Part shown: piece after piece, positions 50,067 to 60,294 of the stretch
Layout: the number at the start of each line of letters is the position of its first letter
How positions within the stretch are numbered: the first letter of the stretch is position 1
Assembly (NCBI GenBank): GCA_964627035.1
Contig: CAZVKN010000002.1
Location: 1 to 64,000 of the forward strand
Direction: 5' to 3'
DNA length: 64,000 nucleotides
From: CAZVKN01 sp964627035
Lineage (GTDB): Bacteria; Electryoneota; AABM5-125-24; Hatepunaeales; Hatepunaeaceae
Notes under the pieces: model-generated
Told to the model about the DNA's origin: nothing
The model's database searches: none
What the model saw: the letters and a program-made list of their open reading frames with translations, nothing else
Position numbers and translations under genes: made by a program

Positions 50067-51101
50067 TCATTTGGTGTACATTATCCTCTGAACCGCCGTC
50101 TCGCCTCCCCCATTTAGTTGCAGAAAATATGATCCTGCCGGGAAGTTTCCGGCACTGAAATTCATCTCATCAGAACCGTTACCGACTCCTGACTCGATTG
50201 TTGACATCAATCTGCCTGTTACATCAAGTAGTGAGATTGAGTACGGCTCACCTTTTTGTACCGAGAAGCTGAAGCGTGTCTGACTGTTGAACGGATTCGG
50301 GTAAGCCGGATTTAGCACAACTGCTGTCGGTATGTATCCCGATGGTGTCAATGTTGTCCGGACACCGAGAGGATCAGCGATCACAACCCGAAATGTGAAG
50401 TTGAACCCGATGTCCTCTCCGAGGTCACCAAAATTCATATCAATCATCCGCGACCACTCTTCATCCTCGCCGTTCCAGAATATGCTGCGGTTGGTCGGAT
50501 GCTCCTGCCCGTCATCAGAAATAATTGCCAGACTGTCTCTCTCATCATCGAGGATTGCGTTTACACCGACATGAAAATCAACCTCGTCATTAAATGAGAT
50601 CTCCAGATCGGTAAAATCAATGACATTCCATACCGGGACTATGGTCACCGAATCATCCTGACCTGCTATCTCATCGCTAAACAGAATATCATCAAAAGCG
50701 ATATTGATCGAGTCTATCAACTCGCCGGGGTAGCCCTCTTCCCTGTTCTGTTCTCCACTCTGCCAAACATGTACACTCATACCCGGCGTTCCCTGCTCAC
50801 CGAACAGGTAAAAGATGGGAATATGCGCCTCTACAATTGTAAATGGAGCGAACGGAGGTGTATAGCGGACGTTGAAATGGGAGTCCCCCAATTCATCAAT
50901 GTCAGGAATTGTCCAAAAGAATGAGGTAATCATCGGATCACCATAGTACAGCGTTGTATCACCTTCATCTATTCCTGTGATTCTGTCGCTTTTCTCGCCT
51001 ATGTAATCTGGATTTTCGACCCGGCGGGCACTCCGCTCTGCCGAAAGTGCGGAAGTTATAAAAAGAGCCAATGATACAAGTATGATAAAAGTTGTTCGCA
51101 T
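50067..51101 (-). CDS. secreted protein with type IX sorting domain
   Basis: This 344-aa protein has a signal peptide (residues 1-20), a beta-rich middle with many Asp and aromatic residues, and a C-terminal type IX secretion sorting domain (AYPNPFNSQTRFSF, then LLDVTGRLM, then FPAGSYFLQL and a final RIMYTK). The sorting domain implies export across the outer membrane and cell-surface attachment or release. No catalytic motif recognised. It is transcribed alone, convergent with 48765-49862. Confidence 0.8.
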   Translation of the reverse strand: MRTTFIILVSLALFITSALSAERSARRVENPDYIGEKSDRITGIDEGDTTLYYGDPMITSFFWTIPDIDELGDSHFNVRYTPPFAPFTIVEAHIPIFYLFGEQGTPGMSVHVWQSGEQNREEGYPGELIDSINIAFDDILFSDEIAGQDDSVTIVPVWNVIDFTDLEISFNDEVDFHVGVNAILDDERDSLAIISDDGQEHPTNRSIFWNGEDEEWSRMIDMNFGDLGEDIGFNFTFRVVIADPLGVRTTLTPSGYIPTAVVLNPAYPNPFNSQTRFSFSVQKGEPYSISLLDVTGRLMSTIESGVGNGSDEMNFSAGNFPAGSYFLQLNGGGETAVQRIMYTK

Positions 51102-51211
51102 TGAGATTACTCCGTTCAGATTTAATTCACGTTTCTACTAAATATAAAACGAAGTGAAGAACCTGTCAATAGAGGATAGATTCTTCACTTCGTTTATCTA
51201 TACTGTCGGGG

Positions 51212-51293
51212 AGGATGGACATTCCTGTCCATCCTGCAGTGACAGGAATGTCACTGCTCCAGTTCTCACTGTTGTCAGCTCGCCGCCGCTGAC
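51212..51293. repeat. family-A composite repeat
   Basis: AGGATGGACA/TGTCCATCCT with loop TTCC (51212-51235), AGTGACA/TGTCACT with loop GGAA (51238-51255), then GTCAGC/GCTGAC with a CGCCGC-containing loop (51274-51293). Compared with the GGACGGACA stem at 35502-35529, one C-G pair is changed to T-A on both arms. Confidence 0.8.
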
Positions 51294-51300
51294 GGCTTAA

Positions 51301-54300
51301 CTAGCGCAGCAACACTACCTTTCGTGTCAAATGCCTGCCGGATGCGCTGACTCTGATGAGATAGACACCGCTTGCAATGTCAGCAGCCTGAATTGACAGT
51401 GTATGCCTGCCTGCGCTGTAGCGTCCCTCAGCAATCGTGCGAACGGAGCGTCCGGTAAGGTCGTACAGTGCTGCTGTCACAAAGCCACTTTCAGACAAGT
51501 TTATCGGTATGATGGTCACCGCATTGAACGGATTCGGATACGGCTGACCGATTTCAAATGTCTGTGGAATCACGGCTTCATCAGAGACAGACTGCGGATC
51601 ACCAATCGCAAGAATGATCGGTATTTCAACCGTTCCACCCCGTCCATCTGTATTAAAGACAAGTGTTGAATTTAGACTGATGTCATTCTCCAAACCTATA
51701 CCACTGAACGACAGCTCAAGACTACTTTCTCCATCCGGCTCAAGGCTGCCTTCTACTGCTGAGACAATGCTGATCCAATCGGTCGGGCTCTCGATGTTAC
51801 ACACGCGGATCAAGCGTTCATCACCGTTCTGTACCATGCCGATCAGGTTGATTTGCATCGGGCTGTAGCTGTCAGTTACACTGAGCCCGTCACCCAATAT
51901 CTCGTTTTCAGCAGCGGCAACCGAGGACACATATTCCACCTCGCCGCTGGTCGGATCCGCGCGGTATATGTCGAGATCCCCCGCCTGCAATCCCGCTGAG
52001 ATAATCAGATCGTAATCACTGTCAGGATCGTCGTACCATGCCAATCCACGTATGGTAATATCCCCGCTGTCAATGACATTGAGCATGTTTCCTTCAGCAT
52101 CAATCAGCAAGGGTAACTCATCGTCCTTGCCAACCCAGATATTGCCGTCATTATCAATCGCAAGACATTTGTTCGGGTTAAAGGGACCGTCAATTCGATC
52201 AGCAATCTCACCTTCGAGGGTCAGTTTGTAGATGGTCGCATTTGAGCTTCCGTATAAATACTCACCGTCCCAGGCGAGGTCATACAGTCCTACACCTGAA
52301 ATCTCATCAGGGAGAACTCTGCTTTCAACTATGTTCCCGTTCCGTGCGATCTTGTAAATATAGTTCGGATCACCGTTGTTGTTGCCTCCGGCAACATAGA
52401 AATGATCTTCCACAAGCACCACACCCTTCAACCGTCGGTCATCGCTGTTAACGGCATGATCCGCAATGGTTTCAAACAGATCTAAAAAGTCAAGCTCTGC
52501 ACTCCAGCGCAGCGGTCCGTTACCGCTGTTGCTGAATGTGAACTCGCGACCGGTAGAATCGTCAACCTCCATCTGCAGGCTCATCCAGGCTGAATCCGAA
52601 ACGAATTGGCTGAATCGCAGTGCAAAGTTAACCTCTGCGGTATCATCCACCGGGACATTGATGACCTGACTCATCGTCAGCCAACCGTCAATTTGGGCGG
52701 TCAGAGTCCGTTCACCAGCCGGAGATGATTCGATCATGAAATTCCCGTCGGCATCGCTGAAGGTGATTATCCGAAAACCGTTGATTGACAGATGCACACC
52801 CTCTACCGCCTCACCGGAAGCGAAATCTGTGACCTGTCCTCTGATCGCTCCGACATCACCTTCGATTATAAAACTGCCAAAATCGGGAATGGAGTTCCGC
52901 TCGTAAATCCCCCAGAAAAGCTCAATCGGCTCATCGAGCGGACCATCCAGTTCCAGCTCCACCAGCCCGTCAGCGTCACTCTCCCCGACATAGTATATCG
53001 CATCATCCTCGCTGCGGACGCAAAGCCTTGCACCTTCGACAGGCTCCTCTTCCGCTGAGATCGTTGCTCTGATAACATCCTGTCCGACGGCGATTTCACC
53101 GTCAAAGTCCACCACAAGCTGCTCAGGCTGTTGGATGCGATACTCCAGCGCAGGATCACCGAGCCAGATGTAAGCGCGGGTGTTCATCCGACCGATGACG
53201 GGATAAGCACCGTTCCTATGCACATTATCAAAAAAAGGCACCATCTGAGCCATAGTCCAAACAGCATTATACCCCAGATCGAAATTCCCTTCATCGAACC
53301 ATCCACGAAACAGTGTTGAATCAAAAAAATGATTCCCGCTGGTGTATGTTGATATCACACTTCCATGAGCAGAGACAGAAGCCCCATTCCAATGTTTCTG
53401 AAATTTCTCAATCAGACAGTCGGTGAAATATGTCGCGATGTTTGCGTTCAGACAGGCTGATGAGACGTAGATGAACGGACGATTACGGTTAGCCATTCTG
53501 TTAACAAGAGCACCGTTGATATTCTGACCCTGTCGCCAACCGACTCCTCCTGCTGCATTACCGTGCCCTCGATAGTTAAAGAACCCAATGCCCGCTTCGT
53601 TGATGTTCTCAATGATGTCATCGTTATCTACGTCATCAATACCGTAAAGCTCAGTCCACTCAGGACGAGGGAAAAGATATTCGTAGGTCGCAACTCTACG
53701 CTTGCATTCAATATAGTGCCGCTCACCATCTTCAAGCTCTCGATGTCCCACCAGAATTGCTCGTTCCAGCCATTCGCTGTCATCCTGATCTTCAAATGAC
53801 CACATAAGATAGTCCATCAGCTTGTCAACCTGAACCTCCAACTCTCCAAGCTCATCTCGCTCATAGGTCAATCTTCCAACTGCCAGCTCAAGCAGATGAT
53901 CGTCGTACCGGTCACCATCGCGAAACTCGACTTGCTCATCGAGACAGCAGTACCAGTTGTCACTGTGTGAGGAGACAGGTACGGGATCTTGCCAGCCGGG
54001 ATCTTCCGGATCCCAAAAGAACATCGGGACATGATGATCGTCTTCGTCGCCGTCACCGATGATGAACAGGTACTCAAGCCCATCCTCAAAGCGGTCGCGA
54101 ATTTCATCGCGAATGTCTTCCGGTTCGATTTCGTCATCAACCAGCCACACATCAGCCCGTAAGCCCGTGTTATGATGGAAGTCTATAAGCGGTTGAGCGA
54201 CTTCCTGCGCATCTTCCTGCATGACAAACAGCATCCTCACGGGTTCGATTTCATCGGCATCGAGCTGTCTCGGATCCGGTGGATTGAGCAGTGCGGTTTG

Positions 54301-54987
54301 ATGCAACTTGTTCATCCGACTGCTTGGATAGCGTGATCGGACGATGTTTTGGACATTCCCCGGCACAAAGTCAATGCGGACAGTGATGCTGCTCGCAACC
54401 TCCAACTGCTGATATGCAGGGACATACCGGATCGGTGCTACCGACATTCCGGTGACGTAAACCCCGCCCCACCCCTCGGCTCTGCCTACATAGGAGTTCT
54501 CAGATGGAGTCGGTTGATTTGACTTATAGGCGTCAAACGATTTCTGAAACGGTGGTGGTGGTGATCCATCATCACGGCGAGGTGTCTGTTTGGGGTATAG
54601 ATTGAACTGTCCTGCATCCACCCAGTTTACGCTGACTATCTCAGCGGTGGCTTGGGTTCCATCAGGTAATCGGATCATCTCACTCAGAAATGGAATTTCC
54701 GGCGCACCGATAGCTCCGGAACCGTAGAAAGAGGAACCGTTGAACGAAATCCGGTGGAACTTCTCAGCGTCAGCCTGAACAGTCCTGACGAAAAAGCCGC
54801 TGATATCCCACCTGACCAACAGATGCGACTCATCCTGCTCAAGCAGTGTTAACTGAGGTGTTGCCGGCTTGGGGTCTCCGTTTAAGGGATGCCATGCAGG
54901 TGCAGCCGTAAGAGTAGTAACTGACAAAACTGCCACCACTACAGCGGTTAAAAACACTCTGTGAATAAATAAACTGTTTTCATTCAT
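51301..54987 (-). CDS. gingipain-like C25 cysteine peptidase with type IX sorting domain
   Basis: This protein of about 1228 aa starts at ATG 54987 (AAAGG 7 nt upstream; the frame extends 12 codons). It has a signal peptide, a propeptide-like beta region, and the peptidase C25 domain with catalytic His in NYRGHGN and catalytic Cys in VSSACLN, about 45 residues apart as in gingipains. Downstream are a carboxypeptidase-regulatory-like domain (IRGQVTDFASGEAVEGVHL), a beta-propeller-like stretch and a C-terminal sorting domain (PYPNPFNAVT). It is expected on the cell surface as a protein-degrading or protein-processing enzyme. C25 members also process T9SS cargo in some lineages. A strong indicator of an FCB-group organism. 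Confidence 0.92.
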   Translation of the reverse strand: MNENSLFIHRVFLTAVVVAVLSVTTLTAAPAWHPLNGDPKPATPQLTLLEQDESHLLVRWDISGFFVRTVQADAEKFHRISFNGSSFYGSGAIGAPEIPFLSEMIRLPDGTQATAEIVSVNWVDAGQFNLYPKQTPRRDDGSPPPPFQKSFDAYKSNQPTPSENSYVGRAEGWGGVYVTGMSVAPIRYVPAYQQLEVASSITVRIDFVPGNVQNIVRSRYPSSRMNKLHQTALLNPPDPRQLDADEIEPVRMLFVMQEDAQEVAQPLIDFHHNTGLRADVWLVDDEIEPEDIRDEIRDRFEDGLEYLFIIGDGDEDDHHVPMFFWDPEDPGWQDPVPVSSHSDNWYCCLDEQVEFRDGDRYDDHLLELAVGRLTYERDELGELEVQVDKLMDYLMWSFEDQDDSEWLERAILVGHRELEDGERHYIECKRRVATYEYLFPRPEWTELYGIDDVDNDDIIENINEAGIGFFNYRGHGNAAGGVGWRQGQNINGALVNRMANRNRPFIYVSSACLNANIATYFTDCLIEKFQKHWNGASVSAHGSVISTYTSGNHFFDSTLFRGWFDEGNFDLGYNAVWTMAQMVPFFDNVHRNGAYPVIGRMNTRAYIWLGDPALEYRIQQPEQLVVDFDGEIAVGQDVIRATISAEEEPVEGARLCVRSEDDAIYYVGESDADGLVELELDGPLDEPIELFWGIYERNSIPDFGSFIIEGDVGAIRGQVTDFASGEAVEGVHLSINGFRIITFSDADGNFMIESSPAGERTLTAQIDGWLTMSQVINVPVDDTAEVNFALRFSQFVSDSAWMSLQMEVDDSTGREFTFSNSGNGPLRWSAELDFLDLFETIADHAVNSDDRRLKGVVLVEDHFYVAGGNNNGDPNYIYKIARNGNIVESRVLPDEISGVGLYDLAWDGEYLYGSSNATIYKLTLEGEIADRIDGPFNPNKCLAIDNDGNIWVGKDDELPLLIDAEGNMLNVIDSGDITIRGLAWYDDPDSDYDLIISAGLQAGDLDIYRADPTSGEVEYVSSVAAAENEILGDGLSVTDSYSPMQINLIGMVQNGDERLIRVCNIESPTDWISIVSAVEGSLEPDGESSLELSFSGIGLENDISLNSTLVFNTDGRGGTVEIPIILAIGDPQSVSDEAVIPQTFEIGQPYPNPFNAVTIIPINLSESGFVTAALYDLTGRSVRTIAEGRYSAGRHTLSIQAADIASGVYLIRVSASGRHLTRKVVLLR

Positions 54988-55044
54988 GATTAAACCTTTA
55001 CCTTCGTCACACTGCTGCAACATGGGTAGATGGACTGAAAATTT

Positions 55045-55110
55045 GTCATTCCGAACTTGATCCGGAATCTCCTATATATCGTTGGAGATTCCTGCTTTCG
55101 CAGGAATGAC
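55045..55110. repeat. family-D palindromic repeat
   Basis: GTCATTCC at the left and GGAATGAC at the right; inside are ATCCGGAATCTCC and GGAGATTCCTGCTTTCGCAG. The phrase resembles the GTCATTCCCGCGAAAGCGGGAAT-type intergenic repeats common in many bacteria. Related units: 62745-62815 and half of one at 3037-3066. Confidence 0.65.
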
Positions 55111-55124
55111 CGCTTGTTTCCTGC

Positions 55125-55146
55125 TGTCAACCGCGGCGGGTTGACA
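55125..55146. repeat. single family-A hairpin
   Basis: TGTCAACC (55125-55132) and GGTTGACA (55139-55146) with loop GCGGCG. This combines the stem of hairpin 1 with the loop orientation of hairpin 2. Confidence 0.7.
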
Positions 55147-55230
55147 ACGGAGACTCTGGCAATTGGGACATTAAGAGATACGAACCGTGCTCCTGCTATA
55201 TTTGTTACGGTTCAGGGCAGATTTACGCCT

Positions 55231-56961
55231 CTAACCTATCTCAATCTCGTCACCCTTATACAGGAATCGCTTGACCTTGCGGGTTGAGGTTTTCTGGAAC
55301 TCCTCTTCAACGATTCTAAACCGTCGTACCCGTTTGTAATCAGCTATGTCCTGCTGAGTTTCGGTGATTTCCCCCTTGATGAGTTCATAAATGTCCTTAT
55401 CAGACGGTTTCTGATCTAGCGCTTCATAGTGCAGATCAACCTGCTCATAATCAGGATTTATCAGTGCGATGATTTCCTCACCATACCCTGACTCGCGCGG
55501 TTTGCCGAGAACCAGCGATTCAGCGATGAATTTGCTCTGATTCAGGTAATGTTCCACTTCCTCAGGATAGACATTCTTCCCACCACCTGTCACCAGCATG
55601 TTCTTTTCTCGACCCATGATCTGCAAGTATCCATCGGGATGAATCATACCAAGATCACCTGTCATGAAAAAGCCATCTTTATCCATCACCTCATCGGTAG
55701 CTTCCTGATTCTGGTAGTAACCCATAAAAATGTTCGGTCCTTTTACGCATACTTCACCGATCCCCTGTTTGTTCTTGTTTATGAGCTTACATTCAACATC
55801 GGGAATGTTAGGACCAACTGTTATATCGCGGGTTTTCCAAGGAGGGCTAAGATGTGTTATAGGGCTGGTTTCTGTTAGACCGTATCCCTGTAACATTGTA
55901 ATACCGAGACGATTGAAGAATCTATATGTAGTCGGATCAAGCGGACCACCACCACTCGCAAATATCTTTACCGTACCAAATCCTGCTTTTTCACGCAGAC
56001 CCTTGAATATCTTCTTGCCAAGTTTTAATCCAATCTTTTCAGCAGCAGAAACCACACCATACATAGTGTTGAAAGCTTTCTCTTTACCTTTTTTACGAAT
56101 ACCGCGAAGAATGCCTGCGTGCATTTTCTCGTATAGCAGCGGAACTCCAACCATCAAGGTTACTTCTGTATCCTTAATGCCACTGACAATATCACTGCTT
56201 TTCAAGCTCTTTGCATATGTGACCGACGCCCCACAATACAAGGGCAGCAAAAATCCACATGTCGCTTCAAAAACGTGGTGCATGGGTAGTACAGAAAGAA
56301 ACGTGTCTTCTGTCCCAACTGGAAACACTCTCGAACCTTGAGCTACGTTTGAGATGATATTGCGCTGACTCAGCATGACCCCTTTGCTGTGACCGGTTGT
56401 ACCTGATGTGTATAGAATAGCAGCAAGTTCGTCCAATTCACGCTTGGGGAATTTCACCTCAATATCACGTCCCTGTTGAATGACATTTTCTAAGAGAATA
56501 GTGTCATTATCATCAGGAACTGCGTCGAAACAGACAATCTTTTCTAAGGTATCAATCTTAGCCATTTCATTAATCACTGACAGATACTGTCCGGAAACAA
56601 ACAGGATTTTTGTGCCGGAATTTGCCAGTATATGTCGAATACCGTTAGGCGGCATAAGCCTGTCAACCGGAACCACAACCGCTCCGGATGTCTGGACTCC
56701 GAGATAGCAAAACGCCCATTCCGGACGATTCTCTCCAAGAACGGCAACACGGTCGCCTCGTTTGATCTCTTGACCTATTAGCCAGCGAGCAATACTATGA
56801 GCATTGTCTTTCACTTCGTCAAAGGTCAAGACCTCATAATCGTCATTAGCCCATCTACGCATTGCGGGATGAGGACCAAAGTCTTTCGCACTACGCTCTG
56901 CGAGTTCGCTTAACGGGAAAAGCCCTCTATCAGGGCGAAGATGTGATTCGTAATCAGCCAC
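55231..56961 (-). CDS. long-chain acyl-CoA synthetase (AMP-forming)
   Basis: This 576-aa member of the ANL superfamily has the ATP-binding motif YTSGTTGHSKGVMLS near residue 183, GYGLTETSP near residue 345 and the hinge-region TGDLG near 420. The lysine-bearing C-terminal motif follows, at GGKNVYPEEVE and KTSTRKVKRF. It activates fatty acids to acyl-CoA via acyl-AMP. The length and the HVFEATCGFLLPL segment fit FadD15/long-chain types. It stands alone on the minus strand between repeat-rich spaces. Confidence 0.92.
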   Translation of the reverse strand: MADYESHLRPDRGLFPLSELAERSAKDFGPHPAMRRWANDDYEVLTFDEVKDNAHSIARWLIGQEIKRGDRVAVLGENRPEWAFCYLGVQTSGAVVVPVDRLMPPNGIRHILANSGTKILFVSGQYLSVINEMAKIDTLEKIVCFDAVPDDNDTILLENVIQQGRDIEVKFPKRELDELAAILYTSGTTGHSKGVMLSQRNIISNVAQGSRVFPVGTEDTFLSVLPMHHVFEATCGFLLPLYCGASVTYAKSLKSSDIVSGIKDTEVTLMVGVPLLYEKMHAGILRGIRKKGKEKAFNTMYGVVSAAEKIGLKLGKKIFKGLREKAGFGTVKIFASGGGPLDPTTYRFFNRLGITMLQGYGLTETSPITHLSPPWKTRDITVGPNIPDVECKLINKNKQGIGEVCVKGPNIFMGYYQNQEATDEVMDKDGFFMTGDLGMIHPDGYLQIMGREKNMLVTGGGKNVYPEEVEHYLNQSKFIAESLVLGKPRESGYGEEIIALINPDYEQVDLHYEALDQKPSDKDIYELIKGEITETQQDIADYKRVRRFRIVEEEFQKTSTRKVKRFLYKGDEIEIG

Positions 56962-57092
56962 AGGAACCTCACTGTGTTAAAGGATAGTTAGATAAAGTAA
57001 TACGGAGGAGCAAGATTGTCAAGAGTGTAAGGGCTATTACGGTTAACAGTAGTATATAGAACCCATCCGTACAATAAAATAGTGCTGTTTCG

Positions 57093-57151
57093 CCACGAAG
57101 TACACGAAGATCACGAAGAAGAGAAGAGAAAAGGCTTCATGATCTTCGTGG
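57093..57151. repeat. CACGAAG inverted repeat (family C)
   Basis: CCACGAAGTACACGAAGATC on the left faces GATCTTCGTGG on the right. The heptad ACGAAG recurs with 9-bp phase. A second unit is at 60375-60443. Such CACGAAG arrays are seen between genes of many unrelated bacteria. Confidence 0.7.
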
Positions 57152-57167
57152 TGAGAGTCTTCACTTC

Positions 57168-57300
57168 AGAGTCTGTCCGATAATGCGGGTAACCGCTGTC
57201 AACCCGCTGCGGTTGACAGCCTAACTTATGGAATATCAATTAGGTGACTGTCAGGTGCGGCGACCTGACAGCGGACTATTGGTATTACAGGACAGACTCT
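57168..57300. mobile_element. family-A MITE/BIME-like element, long-arm form
   Basis: This 133-bp palindrome starts AGAGTCTGTCC (57168) and ends GGACAGACTCT (57300), perfect 11-bp termini. It contains hairpin 1 GCTGTCAACC/GGTTGACAGC (57195-57220) and hairpin 2 CTGTCAGGT/ACCTGACAG (57248-57271). The outer arms continue as imperfect inverted repeats for about 34 nt. Closest copy: 9163-9294. A CAGGCT/AGCCTG hairpin lies nearby at 57322-57335. The rest of 57301-57525 is AT-rich with family-E fragments and no gene. Confidence 0.8.
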
Positions 57301-57525
57301 TCTGCGTGTCTTCCTCGCACACAGGCTGAAGCCTGAACTCTGAACACAGAATAGCGAGGAAACTTAAAATAGTCCTCCCAATCTGGCTAACTCACTTGCA
57401 AACTTGCTAACTTTTTCACTTTATTACTTCTTACTACTGTGACTATGTGAATAAACTTTGAAAATTTTGATATTGGTAACCATATATTTTGGTAAAAGCG
57501 AATCACTAACTTATGGAGAAGAAAC

Positions 57526-60294
57526 ATGTTACGAGCAACTATCTATGTACTAATCGCACTTTTTCTGACCATCGGCTGCCAGGATGACGACAACCCCGTC
57601 GCGCCGCCTGTGCCGAAGTATGACATTCAAATCACCAACCTGCCGACATCAATCACCTCCCCCGAAGGCGTTAGCCATGAAGTGATCTTTCAGGTCACTG
57701 TCATCAACAACGCAACCAACGAAGTGGTCGAAGGAGCAGCCGTCGCTCTTGCCGTTCCACTCGGTCAGGGATCAATCACACCGCAAACCATGCCCACCGA
57801 TGTGCACGGAACCGTCGAAGCGATGTACAGTTTCGACATGCCGTCCGGTAAATCAACCACACCTATATTTATCACGGCGGAAAAGCAGAGCACTATCGCT
57901 ATCATTGTCCTTGACGGCACGACACGACCTGTTGAGCTGCTGCTGACTGCGGATGAGACGCTGCTGTTTCCTGAAGAGAATGAATCTGTCGAAGTCAACC
58001 TGACCGCTGCGGTGACTGACGAGCGCGGAATGGGGATTGCCGGAGTGAAGCTTTTCTTCGAGCTGATTGAAACGGAAGAAGACAGCACTTACGGAGCGTT
58101 AACCCCGATATCAACGACTGATAAAGAAGGTCTGGCTCAATCCACCTTCCGTTCGATGGGCGGACACGGAACCATACACATCCGCTGTTCGGTGGATGAA
58201 GGAGAAGACTTTCTCGATGTCAAGGATGAGGTGGCGATCAGGATCGTTGAACCCTTGCAGGGAGGAATACTATTTCTCAATGCAAGTGAGAACTACATCT
58301 ATGCCGATAACGGTGTAACAGATGCCATTGTTCGCGCGGTATTAAAGGACAGGTCGAATCAAGCCATTGAAGGGGCAGAGATTATCTTCTCATCCAATAA
58401 CAACGGCGCGATTAGCTCACCGCATACCACCGATTCACTGGGAATCGCACTCTCAGTATTCACCGACATCGGTATCCCTTCGATGAACGCACTCGGAGAA
58501 AGGGAACCGTGCACGGTAACAGCCTACTATTACCGCCTTGGTTTGGCAGAATCCATCGAAATTGATATCCGTCCACAGGAACATGTGGACAACATCGTGC
58601 TGGCAGCCGGAAAAGCTACGATGCATGCCGGCAGTCGTGATACAACATGGGTCAGAGCTACGTGTTTCCTTGATCGTTCTCGAACTCAGTTAGCCCCTGA
58701 GGGTACGATGGTGTACTTCGAGCAGGATAACTGGATGGGGTCATTCACGCAATCACAAGTTCCGGTAGGACGCACCGGTACTGCACAAACCGCATATGTT
58801 GCAGGTACTCAAGTTGGGCAAGCCATAATTAGAGCTATTGTAGTGAATGAAGATTGGGAGTATGTTCACAGCAATGAAGTAATCATTGACCTGATCCCCG
58901 GTGCGCCTGCAAGCATTTATGTTCAATCCAACCCGTCGGTTCTGCGTATCGGTGAAGCGGGTGAGCAGTCAATGATTCTCGCTTCTGTCGTTGATTCATT
59001 CGGCAACCCGGTCAGGGACGGTTCGGTTCTCGTTCAGTTCTCAACAACTCTCGGAACGGTTGATCCACCGTCAACTCCGACAGATTCGGGTCATGCAATC
59101 GCATTCCTTCGTCCTGGTGTCGAGGCAGGAGTAGCTATTGTCCGTGCAACCGTTTTGGGATTAGAACCTGCTGAAACGGCGGTGTCATTCATCGCCGGAG
59201 GAGGGAGTTCTATTAATCTCGGTGTTGATGATTTACAGATTCCAATTGGTGGATTCACCAGAATCCATGCTACTGTCCGCGATGCTAACGGTAACCTCAT
59301 TGAAGTACCGACTAAGGTTGTTATTGTTCTGCTGACAAATGATGTGCCACCGGAAGCTGGCAACATAAATGGGAATGATCCATTCTACTGCGATACCGTT
59401 TACACCTCAAATGGAATAGCAACATTTACATTCAATGCAGGAACCCGAATAGGACCACAACTGATCCGAATATATACTCTTGATGAGGATGGAAATCCAA
59501 CCGGAGTTCGTGCAACCATTAGTACTCTGATGGTCGTCGGCGGACCTCCGGCTATTCTTTCACTTGGCTGGGAAAATGACGTTCGTGATGCCGGAGGAGG
59601 AAGCTGGATACTTCCGGTATCAGCACATATAACGGATCAATACCGTAACCCCGCGAGGGATGAAATCGTCGTAAATTTCAGAGTTGATCCGGTCGGTTCT
59701 ATCGAAAGTCATGCATTTACAAACGGTGGACGGGCTGTTGTTGATCTGACATATCACAGCGAGCATGTCTTTGAGGAAGTTACAGTCACCGCTTATCTTC
59801 TGACCGAGGACGACTCACTCGGACAGACGTTGACCTTCCAGTTGCCTTTCCAAGGTGGCGAGCTTGAGCTGCATGTTGATCCGAACAACTGGATGTTTGA
59901 CAGAGACGAGCCGGATAACATTTGTGATATCCGGGTGTGGGCGATCCTGCATGATGGACACGGAGTTTTGATCAACAATGCACCGATACTGTTCACATCT
60001 ATTCGAGGTAAGTTTTGGTATGACAATCGCGCCGGAGATCAGGTGGACTTTGAGATCTTTGAACCTCGACCTGTCAGACGACACACCGGACCTGTCAATG
60101 ACGGTGGCAATCCCAACGAGCGACAAAATGACGATGATCCGGACGGTCATGCGGTAGTATGGCTGAGAGGAATAATGGACGACTTCTTCCTCGATCCGTT
60201 CAGTATGGAGGTGACAGTCCAGATCGAGGCGAATGTAGAGGGTTACGACGATGTATTCGCCAATCCTGCATTTGTGGTGATGACGAGGCATTGA
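57526..60294 (+). CDS. lipoprotein with tandem invasin-like (Big_1) immunoglobulin repeats
   Basis: This 922-aa protein has a signal peptide ending in a lipobox (FLTIGC). After a Pro-rich linker come about seven to eight Big_1/invasin-type Ig-like domains. The repeat hallmarks are phrases such as VTDERGMGIAGVKLFF, DRSNQAIEGAEIIFS, DSFGNPVRDGSVLVQF and DANGNLIEVPTKVVIV, each followed by TDSLGIA- or TDKEGLA-type turns. These domains form stiff surface stalks used in adhesion or as spacers. No enzymatic domain or T9SS sorting domain is seen. GGAGAAG precedes the ATG. Transcribed alone. Confidence 0.85.
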   Translation: MLRATIYVLIALFLTIGCQDDDNPVAPPVPKYDIQITNLPTSITSPEGVSHEVIFQVTVINNATNEVVEGAAVALAVPLGQGSITPQTMPTDVHGTVEAMYSFDMPSGKSTTPIFITAEKQSTIAIIVLDGTTRPVELLLTADETLLFPEENESVEVNLTAAVTDERGMGIAGVKLFFELIETEEDSTYGALTPISTTDKEGLAQSTFRSMGGHGTIHIRCSVDEGEDFLDVKDEVAIRIVEPLQGGILFLNASENYIYADNGVTDAIVRAVLKDRSNQAIEGAEIIFSSNNNGAISSPHTTDSLGIALSVFTDIGIPSMNALGEREPCTVTAYYYRLGLAESIEIDIRPQEHVDNIVLAAGKATMHAGSRDTTWVRATCFLDRSRTQLAPEGTMVYFEQDNWMGSFTQSQVPVGRTGTAQTAYVAGTQVGQAIIRAIVVNEDWEYVHSNEVIIDLIPGAPASIYVQSNPSVLRIGEAGEQSMILASVVDSFGNPVRDGSVLVQFSTTLGTVDPPSTPTDSGHAIAFLRPGVEAGVAIVRATVLGLEPAETAVSFIAGGGSSINLGVDDLQIPIGGFTRIHATVRDANGNLIEVPTKVVIVLLTNDVPPEAGNINGNDPFYCDTVYTSNGIATFTFNAGTRIGPQLIRIYTLDEDGNPTGVRATISTLMVVGGPPAILSLGWENDVRDAGGGSWILPVSAHITDQYRNPARDEIVVNFRVDPVGSIESHAFTNGGRAVVDLTYHSEHVFEEVTVTAYLLTEDDSLGQTLTFQLPFQGGELELHVDPNNWMFDRDEPDNICDIRVWAILHDGHGVLINNAPILFTSIRGKFWYDNRAGDQVDFEIFEPRPVRRHTGPVNDGGNPNERQNDDDPDGHAVVWLRGIMDDFFLDPFSMEVTVQIEANVEGYDDVFANPAFVVMTRH

